From contig CAAGGJ010000163.1 of assembly GCA_900769345.1 (NCBI GenBank), positions 1 through 24,953 on the forward strand: DNA of 24,953 bases, written 5' to 3'. The translations under genes were made by a program, and so were the position numbers. Below are positions 1 to 7,959 of this stretch, piece after piece; the first letter of the stretch is position 1, and each line of letters begins with the position of its first letter. This stretch comes from Bacteroidales bacterium. Lineage in GTDB: Bacteria; Bacteroidota; Bacteroidia; Bacteroidales; Muribaculaceae. The notes below the pieces were generated by a model. It was not told the origin of the DNA and did not search any database. It worked only from the letters and a program-made list of their open reading frames with translations.

Positions 1-2
1 AG

Positions 3-76
3 TAGCGGGATCGAGAATTGAACTCGAGACCTCCGGGTTATGAATCCGACGCTCTAACCAACTGAGCTATCCCGCC
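3..76 (-). tRNA. tRNA-Met (anticodon CAT)
   Basis: Read on the minus strand the segment folds as a full cloverleaf: acceptor GGCGGGA paired with TCCCGCT (one G-U pair), D arm GCTC/GAGC, anticodon loop TTCATAA, five-base variable loop, and T arm TCGAG/CTCGA around TTCAATT. The anticodon is CAT. The first acceptor pair is G-U and not the unpaired C-A typical of bacterial initiators, so I call it elongator tRNA-Met. A tRNA-Ile2 whose C34 is modified to lysidine also carries CAT and cannot be excluded by eye. The base of the anticodon stem carries an A-C mismatch. CCA is not encoded: the sequence after the discriminator A reads CT. A matching promoter lies 33 bp upstream. Confidence 0.93.
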
Positions 77-108
77 ATCCTTGCTGTGTCCTTTCGGATT
101 TGCGAGTG

Positions 109-139
109 CAAAGTTAGTGCTTTATTTTGGGTTTTGCAA
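109..139 (-). promoter_or_regulatory. Bacteroidota-type promoter of the tRNA gene
   Basis: On the minus strand a -33 element TTG (139-137) is followed by exactly 20 bp and then a -7 element TAACTTTG (116-109), which matches the TAnnTTTG consensus of the primary Bacteroidota sigma factor. Transcription would start near position 102 and give a leader of roughly 25 nt before the mature tRNA 5' end at 76. A second TAACTTTG on the same strand at 244-237 has no -33 TTG at the right distance. I see nothing else between 140 and 327. Confidence 0.7.
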
Positions 140-327
140 GTATTGTGGCGTATTTTTTAATGAAAATATTTTTTCTTGGGTGCTGTGGCGCTTGGATGTG
201 CTTAAATGATAGGGAGATAGGAGGGGGGAGGGTGTGCAAAGTTAATAGATGTTTATAGGGCGAAGTGTGGTGAGAAAGTGGAAGTTTGAAGTCGATAATG
301 TGCGGTAAAAGTGTTATATTTGCGGTG

Positions 328-1362
328 ATGGAACGCGATGAATCACATAGTGTGGTATTCCGATGGTATCAGTTGGCATTGCCGGTGGTGATAGGTCTGC
401 CGGTGATGTGGTGGCTTTTTGCCGACGAATTGGCTACGCTGAGCATGAGCGACTTGCCTAAGGGTGGCAACATAGGACTGGCGCTTGTGTTGGCTGTGCT
501 TATGCTGGTGGGTCGCGAGGCGGGCTACGTGTGCCGCTTCCGTTGGCTGTCGGAAGGCGTTCTATCGTGGGGTCAGGCGTTCAAGGTGTGCATGATGTGC
601 GAATTTGCTTCGGCAGTGACTCCGAGTTCGGTGGGCGGCAGCAGTCTGTCGATGTTTTTTATGCGGCGCTATGGAGTGACGCTTGGGCGAGGCACTACAC
701 TGATGCTCACCACGGTGATGCTCGATGGCGTTTTTTATGTGATAAGTTGCCCGTTGGTGCTGCTTATGGTGCCCTGGGGTGAGATAATAGCGCCGTTGCA
801 CATAGGTGCGGGCGTGAATACGAGTGCCCTTGTGTGGGTGCTTTATGGTGCTACGGCGTTGTGGACTTTGGTGCTCTTTATGGGCATAGTGATGTGGCCC
901 AAGTGGATAGGCAAGGTGCTTGGCGGATTTTTCGGTTTGCCGGTGCTGCGTCGATGGCGAGCATGGGCAGTAGAGCTTGCCGAGAATATGGTTCAGGCGT
1001 CGACTGATTTGCGCGGGCATCGGCTTGGGTGGTGGATGAAAAGCCTCGGCGCCACTGTGGTGTCGTGGTTGAGCCGATATGGCATGATGAATGCGCTGGT
1101 GATAGGCGTGTTGCCCGCTGCCGACCACGTGCTGGTGTTTGCGCGTCAGGCTGTGGTGTGGCTTGTGCTTGTGTTTTGTCCCACGCCCGGTGGCAGCGGA
1201 GTGAGCGAGTGGCTGTTTAATGACCTCTATGGCGATATAGTGACCACGGCATCGGCTGCGTTGGTGTTAGCACTGCTTTGGCGACTGCTGAGTTATTATG
1301 TGTATTTGGCAGTGGGCATGGTGGTGGCGCCCTTGTGGATAAAAGGAGATAAGAAGAAGTAA
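328..1362 (+). CDS. Flippase-like polytopic membrane protein, LPG_synthase_TM (UPF0104) family
   Basis: The 344-residue product is almost entirely hydrophobic, with about seven or eight membrane segments. It carries the two hallmark motifs of the LPG_synthase_TM family (the transmembrane half of MprF and relatives): SAVTPSSVGGS near residues 95-105 and PTPGGSGVSE near 285-294. There is no soluble aminoacyl-transferase domain, so it should not make lysyl-phosphatidylglycerol itself; such stand-alone members are usually described as flippase-like and their substrate is unknown. I chose the ATG at 328 because it places the first membrane helix about 15 residues in. An ATG at 298 and a TTG at 286 are open in the same frame. 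The stop is 24 bp before the NfeD-type protease, suggesting co-transcription. Family call firm, function open. Confidence 0.8.
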   Translation: MERDESHSVVFRWYQLALPVVIGLPVMWWLFADELATLSMSDLPKGGNIGLALVLAVLMLVGREAGYVCRFRWLSEGVLSWGQAFKVCMMCEFASAVTPSSVGGSSLSMFFMRRYGVTLGRGTTLMLTTVMLDGVFYVISCPLVLLMVPWGEIIAPLHIGAGVNTSALVWVLYGATALWTLVLFMGIVMWPKWIGKVLGGFFGLPVLRRWRAWAVELAENMVQASTDLRGHRLGWWMKSLGATVVSWLSRYGMMNALVIGVLPAADHVLVFARQAVVWLVLVFCPTPGGSGVSEWLFNDLYGDIVTTASAALVLALLWRLLSYYVYLAVGMVVAPLWIKGDKKK

Positions 1363-1386
1363 ATGAAACAAATAAACTAAGATAAT

Positions 1387-2784
1387 ATGAAACGACTAAT
1401 GCTTGCAATAGCGCTCGGGCTTCTTATGATGCTCGGCGCAGAGGCAAAAGAGAAGAAAATGGTGGCGGTGATACCTATCGATACCGAGATAGGGAGCACG
1501 TCGTGGCGCTATCTGCAGAAAGGCTTTGAGATGGCCGAAGCGGAAGATGCCGATGTGGTGCTGCTGCATATCAACACCTACGGCGGAACGGTGGAGCATG
1601 CCGACAGTATGCGCACCATGATTTTGCGCAGCAAGCGCCCAGTGGTGGCGTTTATCGACAATAATGCAGCGTCGGCAGGTGCGTTGATATCGATAGCTTG
1701 CGACAGCATCTATATGCGCGAAGGCGGCAACATAGGTGCAGCCACGGTGGTGAGTCAGACCGGCGAGGCTATGCCCGATAAATATCAGTCGTATATGCGT
1801 TCCATTATGCGTAGCACGGCGCAGAAACATGGCAAAGTGAAGCGCCTCGGCGCCGACAGCACCGTGGTGCTGGCGTGGCATCGCGACCCATTGGTGGCAG
1901 AGGCGATGGTAGACCCACGCACGGTGGTGCCCTACATAGGCGATGACAGCACCCGTGTGGTGACATTCACAGCCGAGGAAGCCGTGAAATATCACTTCTG
2001 CGAAGGTGTCGAAGAAAACATCGACGGCGTGGTAACCAATCGCTTGCATTACGACAATTATGAGATTAAGACCTACGAGCCAAGTTTTATCGACTTGCTG
2101 GTGGGCTTTTTCGGTAGCGGAGCAGTGCAAGCCATATTAATAATGATAATAGTGGGCGGTATTTACTTCGAATTGCAGTCGCCCGGCATCGGATTTCCTT
2201 CGGCGGCGGCAGTGGTGGCAGCCATACTCTACTTCAGTCCGCTCTACATCGACGGATTGGCTCAGAGCTGGGAAATAATCATGTTTGCCGTGGGAGTGGT
2301 GTTGATAATGGCAGAGATATTTGTAATTCCCGGCTTCGGTGTAGCCGGAATATTGGGAATAATATTTACCTTTGTGTCGCTATTTTTTGCCTTGATAGGC
2401 AATGTATCACCCATCGATTTAGGATATACCACAAGTAATGAAGTTATGACAGCAATAATAACCATAATCATAGGCTTCCTGCTGGGAGTGGCACTAATAT
2501 TATATGTGTCGCACAAAATAGGCAGCAAAGGCATAATGAGCGACACTGCGCTCAACCTTGAACAAAAGATAGAAGAAGGCTACATAGGCGTTCCCACCGA
2601 CCTTGAGGCATATGTGGGTTGTGTAGCCATAGCCGCCACGGTGCTTCGTCCGGCGGGAAAGATAAAGATGGATAGCGGTGCCACCGTAGATGCCGTATCT
2701 ACAGGCGACTTTATCGAACAAGGTACACAAGTGAGAGTGGTGAAGTATGAGAACACCCAACTCTACGTTGAGAAAGTGCGATAG
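1387..2784 (+). CDS. NfeD family membrane-bound ClpP-class serine protease
   Basis: This 465-residue protein has the architecture of long NfeD proteins (archaeal 1510-N/stomatin-operon type). A signal peptide (residues 1-20) is followed by a ClpP/crotonase-like protease domain (about 25-225), four or five membrane segments (about 245-376) and a C-terminal OB-fold NfeD domain (about 405-464). The probable nucleophile is Ser96 in NNAASAGAL, after the oxyanion-loop-like NTYGGTVEHAD. The family uses a Ser-Lys dyad, and Lys132 in MPDKYQSYMRS is the likely partner. Related enzymes cleave hydrophobic C-terminal segments of stomatin/flotillin-type partners; no such partner is in this window. It follows the flippase-like gene by 24 bp and precedes kdsB by 57 bp, so one transcript is likely. 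Confidence 0.88.
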   Translation: MKRLMLAIALGLLMMLGAEAKEKKMVAVIPIDTEIGSTSWRYLQKGFEMAEAEDADVVLLHINTYGGTVEHADSMRTMILRSKRPVVAFIDNNAASAGALISIACDSIYMREGGNIGAATVVSQTGEAMPDKYQSYMRSIMRSTAQKHGKVKRLGADSTVVLAWHRDPLVAEAMVDPRTVVPYIGDDSTRVVTFTAEEAVKYHFCEGVEENIDGVVTNRLHYDNYEIKTYEPSFIDLLVGFFGSGAVQAILIMIIVGGIYFELQSPGIGFPSAAAVVAAILYFSPLYIDGLAQSWEIIMFAVGVVLIMAEIFVIPGFGVAGILGIIFTFVSLFFALIGNVSPIDLGYTTSNEVMTAIITIIIGFLLGVALILYVSHKIGSKGIMSDTALNLEQKIEEGYIGVPTDLEAYVGCVAIAATVLRPAGKIKMDSGATVDAVSTGDFIEQGTQVRVVKYENTQLYVEKVR

Positions 2785-2841
2785 GTGGCGCTTCTCTCAG
2801 AGAGTCAACGAAATATAATATAATATAAATCGAACAGGATA

Positions 2842-3603
2842 ATGAGCGAATTAAAATTTATAGGCATAATACCGGCGCGCTATGCATCAACCCGTTTTCC
2901 GGGCAAGCCGTTGGCGCGTCTTGGCGGCAAATATATGATAGAACGCGTGTGGGAACAAGTGAGCAAAGTGCTCGATAGCGTGCTTGTGGCAACCGACGAT
3001 GAGCGCATCTATGAGGCAGTGCAAGCATTTGGCGGCAATGCCGTGATGACAAGCAACGAGCATCGCAGCGGCACCGACCGCTGTTATGAGGCATACTGCA
3101 AATCAGGAAACGGCGAAGATGTGATAATCAACATACAAGGCGATGAGCCCTTTATTCAGCCCGCACAGCTAAAGGCAATAATGGCATGCTTCGACGACCC
3201 GGAGGCGCAGATAGCCACACTTGTGCGCCCCTTCGACCCAGCACGACCCTTTGAGCAACTTCAAAATCCCAATACTCCAAAGGTAGTGGTGGATGCACGC
3301 GATAATGCGTGCCTCTTTTCGCGCTCGGTGATACCCTTTGTGCGAGGCGTAGAACCCGCACTATGGCCGCAAAACGCCCAATATTACACCCACATAGGCA
3401 TGTATGCTTATCGAGCCGATGTGTTGGGCAAAATTACCCGTCTGCCGCAGTCGAGATTGGAGCTTGCCGAGTCGCTCGAGCAACTGCGATGGCTCGAAAA
3501 CGGCTATAAAATAAAGGTTGGATATAGCGATTGCGATACCATAGGCATCGATACACCAGCCGATTTGGCTAATGCCGAATTCTGGCTAAGCAAACAGCAA
3601 TAA
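2842..3603 (+). CDS. kdsB: 3-deoxy-manno-octulosonate cytidylyltransferase (CMP-Kdo synthetase)
   Basis: The product, 253 residues and standard for the family, activates Kdo with CTP to give CMP-Kdo, the donor for the LPS inner core, in the cytoplasm. Recognisable motifs are the nucleotide-binding N terminus PARYASTRFPGKPL (11-24), ATDDERI (50-56), EHRSGTDR (73-80), the metal-binding NIQGDEPFI (97-105, with Asp101) and the C-terminal IGIDTPADL. The ATG at 2842 is the natural start because the Rossmann-like strand begins at residue 5. The next gene begins 21 bp after the stop, so kdsB is probably translated from a transcript shared with the M16 protein. I see no anomaly in it. Confidence 0.97.
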   Translation: MSELKFIGIIPARYASTRFPGKPLARLGGKYMIERVWEQVSKVLDSVLVATDDERIYEAVQAFGGNAVMTSNEHRSGTDRCYEAYCKSGNGEDVIINIQGDEPFIQPAQLKAIMACFDDPEAQIATLVRPFDPARPFEQLQNPNTPKVVVDARDNACLFSRSVIPFVRGVEPALWPQNAQYYTHIGMYAYRADVLGKITRLPQSRLELAESLEQLRWLENGYKIKVGYSDCDTIGIDTPADLANAEFWLSKQQ

Positions 3604-3624
3604 CATCGACAAACCAACAGAGAA

Positions 3625-4917
3625 ATGACCGATAGAACAAAAGCACCGGAAGTGCGCGACTTCGATAACGTGACACTCGACATTCCTCAGTGCGAGACAT
3701 TGCCTAATGGTGTGGAACTCACAGTGATTAATTACGGCGAAGTGGAAGTGTGTCAGGTGGACGTCTATATCAAGGGCGGTTTCTTGCATGAAAGTCAGCC
3801 CGGATTGGTGACTTTCGTGGCAAAAATGCTCAATAAAGGCACCACCGACTACAGCGTGGATCAAATAGCCGAAAAATTTGACTATTACGGCACCGAATTG
3901 GCATTGGCCGACTCCGGAGTGGCAATTTCGGCGAGCCTGAAGACCACCAACCGCAATCTGCCTCAAGTATTGCCGTTGATGTATGACTGCATCACCAAGT
4001 CGACCTTCCCGCAAGATATGCTCGAAAAAGCCAAGGAGAAGGCGATAGCCGACTTGGCAGTGATGCGCGAACGTGTGAGCTATTTGGCCCGACGAAAACT
4101 CGTGCAACTGCTAGTGGGCGAAAATCATCCCATGGCAAAATCGGCCGATGATGAGTGTGTGAAAGCTATAACGCGCCGCAATCTGCTCGACTATCACAGA
4201 CGCTACTTCGTGCCCGGAAATTGCATTGTGGTTGTGTCGGGCAAGATATCATCTGCCGAGCTTGACTTGGTGCGCAACATATTCGGCAGTTGGGAATCAC
4301 GCACCGTGGAGCGGCGCGACGAAATACCGGAGTGCCCACAGCCATCGATGTTTGAGGTAGTGCAAAAGGACGATGCCGTGCAGAGTTCGGTGCTGATATC
4401 AATAGATGCAGTGCCCCGCATCCACCCCGACTTCATAAAATTGCGAATACTCACCACAGCATTTGGCGGCTACTATGGCAGTCGCTTGATGAGAAACATA
4501 CGAGAGGAAAAAGGCTATACCTATGGCATACAGAGCTATATATTGGGCCGTCCCAATCAAGGACGCATAGAGATAAGTACCCAGTGCGGCACGCAGTACA
4601 CTGCAGCCGTAATAGAAGAAATAAAGCACGAGATGCGAATGCTCCGCGAGCAGCCCATTGGCGACGATGAACTCAATCAAGTGCGCCAATATATGATGAG
4701 CGACCTCGTGAAGACCCTCGACAACGCCTTCTCAAGAGCCTCATTTATAGGATTGATACGCACAGGCAATATCTATCCCGAGTATTTCGACCTGCATTTC
4801 GAGCAAATAAAGACAGTCACGGCGCCGGAACTGCAGCATCTGGCACAGAAATATCTTACTGACGACCGTATGCGCATAGTGGTGGCAGGTGATAAGGCAG
4901 AAATGGGATTTGATTGA
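3625..4917 (+). CDS. M16 (insulinase/pitrilysin-like) family protein lacking the zinc-binding motif
   Basis: The 430-residue protein has the two-lobed layout of M16B peptidases. In catalytic members the N-terminal lobe has HxxEH just after the conserved glycine-rich turn. Here the equivalent stretch reads GLVTFVAKMLNKGT, so the five positions are T63-F-V-A-K67 and all three zinc or catalytic residues are gone. The C-terminal lobe keeps the Arg/Tyr pair that binds substrate in M16 complexes, in NIREEKGYTYG (Arg293, Tyr300). This is the pattern of the non-catalytic subunit of heterodimeric M16 enzymes, comparable to the alpha subunit of mitochondrial processing peptidase. No HxxEH partner lies in this window. 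No signal peptide is visible, so it is probably cytoplasmic. Same strand as kdsB, 21 bp downstream. Confidence 0.85.
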   Translation: MTDRTKAPEVRDFDNVTLDIPQCETLPNGVELTVINYGEVEVCQVDVYIKGGFLHESQPGLVTFVAKMLNKGTTDYSVDQIAEKFDYYGTELALADSGVAISASLKTTNRNLPQVLPLMYDCITKSTFPQDMLEKAKEKAIADLAVMRERVSYLARRKLVQLLVGENHPMAKSADDECVKAITRRNLLDYHRRYFVPGNCIVVVSGKISSAELDLVRNIFGSWESRTVERRDEIPECPQPSMFEVVQKDDAVQSSVLISIDAVPRIHPDFIKLRILTTAFGGYYGSRLMRNIREEKGYTYGIQSYILGRPNQGRIEISTQCGTQYTAAVIEEIKHEMRMLREQPIGDDELNQVRQYMMSDLVKTLDNAFSRASFIGLIRTGNIYPEYFDLHFEQIKTVTAPELQHLAQKYLTDDRMRIVVAGDKAEMGFD

Positions 4918-5048
4918 AGCCCCCGGTGGAGCATAGCAATGAGAGAATTACGCTCGGCAGCAATGCATAGAAGATTAGTGGCAAAAATACATTTTTCCAT
5001 GTTTTTCTCTTTTGAGGCTCAATAAAAACATTTTAACATCGTAAATAG

Positions 5049-5079
5049 TTGCTTAACTGATAAATTTTTACGAAATTTG
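5049..5079 (+). promoter_or_regulatory. Bacteroidota-type promoter of the phosphofructokinase gene
   Basis: A -33 TTG (5049-5051), a 20 bp spacer and a -7 GAAATTTG (5072-5079; seven of eight positions fit TAnnTTTG) sit upstream of the gene. Transcription would begin near 5086, leaving a leader of about 45 nt that is A-rich and has no Shine-Dalgarno sequence, as is usual in this phylum. The rest of the 213 bp gap after the M16 gene holds nothing I recognise. Confidence 0.6.
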
Positions 5080-5130
5080 CGGCGAAAAAGATTTAGGAAA
5101 AAATTCAAAGTTCAATTAAAATAACAAAAA

Positions 5131-6786
5131 ATGGCAAACAAAAGCGCATTACAAATTGCACGTTCACAGTATCAGCCAAAATTGCCCTCAGCATTGTGGG
5201 GTTCGGTAGTGGCTGTAGAAGGCGAACCAACACAATCGGTAGCAGATCAAGAAGAAATCAAGGCATTGTTTCCCAACACTTACGGTCTTCCTGAGTTGAC
5301 ATTCGAAAAGAGCCCCAAGGGCGGTAAGGGTGTAGCCCAGAAGTTCAATGTAGGTGTAATCCTATCGGGTGGACAAGCTCCCGGCGGACACAATGTAATC
5401 AGTGGCTTGTTCGATGGCGTAAAGGCAATCAACAAGGAAAATCGTCTTTATGGATTCTTGATGGGTCCCGGCGGTCTTGTGGATCACAAATATGTGGAAT
5501 TGACATCTGAAATTATCGATGAATACCGCAACACAGGTGGTTTCGACATCATCGGTTCAGGTCGTACCAAGCTCGAAGAGCCCGAACAATTCGAAAAGGG
5601 TCTTGAAATATTGAAGGAACTCGACATCAAGGCAGTAGTAATTATCGGTGGAGATGACTCAAACACCAATGCCTGTGTACTTGCCGAATACTACAAAGCA
5701 AAGAATGCCGGCGTGCAAGTTATCGGTTGTCCAAAGACAATCGACGGCGACTTAAAGAACGATTTGATTGAAACTTCATTTGGTTTCGATACCGCCACTA
5801 AGGTATATTCAGAAGTTATCGGTAACATACAGCGCGACTGCAACTCGGCAAAGAAATATTGGCACTTTATTAAGTTGATGGGCCGTTCGGCATCGCACAT
5901 CGCACTCGAATGCGCACTTCAAACACAGCCTAACTACTGCATCATCTCAGAAGAGGTAGAAGCAAAGAATATGACACTCGACCAAATAGTAGAAGATTTG
6001 GCAAATGTAGTAGCAAAGCGAGCTGCTAATGGCGACAACTTCGGTACAGTGCTTATCCCTGAAGGCTTGATAGAATTTATCCCTGCAATGAAGGCACTTA
6101 TTGCAGAATTGAACGACCTTTTGGCACACAGCCCCGAATTCCCATCGCTTGATCGCGCAGCTCAACGCGAATTTGTTCTTAAGAGCCTCAGCGAAGCCAA
6201 TGCAGCAACATTTGCAAGTCTTCCAGAAGGTGTGGCTCGCCAGTTGACACTCGATCGCGACCCTCACGGCAACGTACAGGTATCGCTCATCGAAACCGAA
6301 AAGTTGCTTAGCGAAATGGTTGCCAAGAAGTTGGCTGCAATGAAGGACGAAGGTAAGTTTGTAGGCAAGTTCTCTGCACAACACCACTTCTTCGGTTACG
6401 AAGGTCGTTGTGCAGCTCCATCGAACTTCGATGCCGACTACTGCTACGCATTGGGTTACAACGCAGCACAATTGATTAATTGCGGTGCTACAGGTTATAT
6501 GTCGTCGGTTCGCAACCTTACCAAGCCATCAGTACAATGGACAGCAGGCGGCATACCTATCACTATGATGATGAATATGGAACGCCGTCACGGTAAGATG
6601 AAGCCTGTAATCCAAAAGGCTTTGGTAGATCTCGAAGGCAAGCCATTCCAAAAGTTTGCTTCGAAGCGTGAAGAATGGGCTATGAATACTTGCTATTTGT
6701 ATCCCGGTCCTATCCAGTACTTCGGTCCTGCTGAAGTATGCGACCAGACATCGCGCACACTTTACTACGAGCAGAACGGCAAGTAA
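5131..6786 (+). CDS. pfp: Diphosphate-fructose-6-phosphate 1-phosphotransferase (PPi-PFK, long form)
   Basis: The 551-residue product is the long PfpB-type enzyme that reversibly phosphorylates fructose 6-phosphate with pyrophosphate in glycolysis and gluconeogenesis. The phosphate-donor loop is GGQAPGGHN (80-88). GGDDSNTNA (173-181) has Asp176 where ATP-dependent enzymes have Gly, and PKTIDGD (201-207) has Lys202 where they have Gly; together these mark PPi specificity. Asp205 is the catalytic base, and MGRSASHIALE (near 250-260) binds the sugar phosphate. Codon choice is more biased toward a small set (GGT, CGT, AAG, ATC) than in the genes around it, consistent with high expression. It is monocistronic: its own promoter lies upstream and a strong hairpin terminator downstream, against a convergent minus-strand unit. 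Confidence 0.97.
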   Translation: MANKSALQIARSQYQPKLPSALWGSVVAVEGEPTQSVADQEEIKALFPNTYGLPELTFEKSPKGGKGVAQKFNVGVILSGGQAPGGHNVISGLFDGVKAINKENRLYGFLMGPGGLVDHKYVELTSEIIDEYRNTGGFDIIGSGRTKLEEPEQFEKGLEILKELDIKAVVIIGGDDSNTNACVLAEYYKAKNAGVQVIGCPKTIDGDLKNDLIETSFGFDTATKVYSEVIGNIQRDCNSAKKYWHFIKLMGRSASHIALECALQTQPNYCIISEEVEAKNMTLDQIVEDLANVVAKRAANGDNFGTVLIPEGLIEFIPAMKALIAELNDLLAHSPEFPSLDRAAQREFVLKSLSEANAATFASLPEGVARQLTLDRDPHGNVQVSLIETEKLLSEMVAKKLAAMKDEGKFVGKFSAQHHFFGYEGRCAAPSNFDADYCYALGYNAAQLINCGATGYMSSVRNLTKPSVQWTAGGIPITMMMNMERRHGKMKPVIQKALVDLEGKPFQKFASKREEWAMNTCYLYPGPIQYFGPAEVCDQTSRTLYYEQNGK

Positions 6787-6882
6787 TCGGTTATTAGCCG
6801 TAATACGGTTAAGGAAAAATTGATTCGGGAAGGCTCGTAAGATAGAGACCATGCCCGACACTATACCTAACTCACAGCTTGC

Positions 6883-6923
6883 ATAATCCTCGGTTCTAAA
6901 TCAGAGCCGGGGGTTATTATTTT
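6883..6923 (+). terminator. Intrinsic terminator of the phosphofructokinase gene
   Basis: Two 15-nt arms (6883-6897 and 6903-6917) pair along their full length with three G-U wobbles around a 5-nt loop (AAATC), followed by a T-rich stretch TATTTTG. It lies about 95 bp after the pfp stop and between convergent genes. Read on the minus strand the hairpin forms too, but no T run follows it, so it is best assigned to pfp. Confidence 0.85.
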
Positions 6924-6981
6924 GTGCGAATATTTGTGATTAGCCTGAAATTATGGTGAAATATTGCTGTGTGAATAGTTG

Positions 6982-7959
6982 TTATTCAGCATTTTTGCCT
7001 AGGAGCCTTGCGGTGGCTATAGCGAGGCCGGTGGGGCAAAGGTTTAGAATCATAAATGCCAAACGATATGCCAAGCTGAACTGCTTGGCGAGGGTGAATA
7101 TGCGGCGGCTTGATGTGGGGTAGGTGTTTTTCCAGCGGGTGATTTCGATAACGTCGCCGCGCAGCATTTTTATCTTGGCACAGAACCTGATTCGCTCTAT
7201 GAGAGTGAGATGCTTATTGTAAAAATCTTCACCTTGCGATTCGAACCATTTGGCGAGGAAATCGGCATAAAACAGGTGGTCGTCAAGACGCCGTTTGTGA
7301 TTGGCGTGGGACAGACTTGAGGGGTTTTGCCGATAGTAATATAACGGCATATCCACTATGCCTATTCGATTAGTGACAGCCATAGCTCGAGCCGTAGTAG
7401 AGAGGTCCTCCCAGCAGTTTCTACCCGCAACGGGAAACAAAGAATAGCGACTGAAAAGTGAGCGACGAATGAGTTTTCCGCATAACGTGAAATGAAGCAC
7501 GCTAATTGGGATTTGATTCAAATCGATGCTCGATGATCTAAAATAATTAATTTCTTCGTGGTCGGGAAAATGCATGGCGAGAGGCGACATAACTATGTCG
7601 GCATCATGCTTCAGAGCCTCTGTAAGCAGTATTTCAGCCATTTGCGGGTGGATGAAATCATCGGAGTCGATACACATTATATATTCGCCCTTTGCGTGTG
7701 TAATGCCGGTAACGCGAGCTGCTGCTGAGCCTTTGTTTACGTCGTGTGTGAGCACGGTTATATCGAGCTGCGGGTGCTTGGCTATTTCGTTGCGGAGGAT
7801 AGCCATGCTGCCATCTGTGCCGGCGTCGTCGATGAAAATATACTCAATGTCGCAGGCGATAGATTGCCCGAAGAGCGTGCGCAGGCACTCGCTGAGATAT
7901 GCCTCAACATTGTAGATGGGCACGATGGCTGATATGTGCTTTGCAGTTATGCCTAACAT
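6982..7959 (-). CDS. Family 2 glycosyltransferase
   Basis: The 325-residue product has a clear GT-A fold glycosyltransferase domain of family 2: VPIYN at residues 13-17, the nucleotide-binding IDDAGTDGS (43-51) and the metal-binding DSDD (98-101). The C-terminal part is less conserved, contains WED-type acidic and aromatic residues typical of the acceptor region, and has a short hydrophobic stretch near the end. It should transfer a sugar from a nucleotide sugar to a surface glycan; the sugar and acceptor cannot be read from the sequence. I start it at the ATG at 7959 and not at the upstream in-frame ATG at 8025. The shorter start begins just before the domain and overlaps the preceding gene's stop by 7 nt, a typical translational coupling; the longer form only adds a basic His-rich tail. 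Confidence 0.9.
   Translation of the reverse strand: MLGITAKHISAIVPIYNVEAYLSECLRTLFGQSIACDIEYIFIDDAGTDGSMAILRNEIAKHPQLDITVLTHDVNKGSAAARVTGITHAKGEYIMCIDSDDFIHPQMAEILLTEALKHDADIVMSPLAMHFPDHEEINYFRSSSIDLNQIPISVLHFTLCGKLIRRSLFSRYSLFPVAGRNCWEDLSTTARAMAVTNRIGIVDMPLYYYRQNPSSLSHANHKRRLDDHLFYADFLAKWFESQGEDFYNKHLTLIERIRFCAKIKMLRGDVIEITRWKNTYPTSSRRIFTLAKQFSLAYRLAFMILNLCPTGLAIATARLLGKNAE

Noticed and set aside
237..244. Second promoter -7 box (TAACTTTG on the minus strand) for the tRNA
   Set aside because: The box is perfect, but no TTG lies about 20 bp upstream, and the nearer promoter at 109-139 is complete.
562..1128. Minus-strand open frame of 188 codons opposite the flippase-like gene
   Set aside because: The product is dominated by His, Arg and Pro, which mirrors the GTG and GGC codons of the real membrane-protein gene.
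6787..6830. Small palindromes (CCGTAATACGG and nearby) just after pfp
   Set aside because: They are short and lack a T run; the long hairpin at 6883-6917 is the better terminator.
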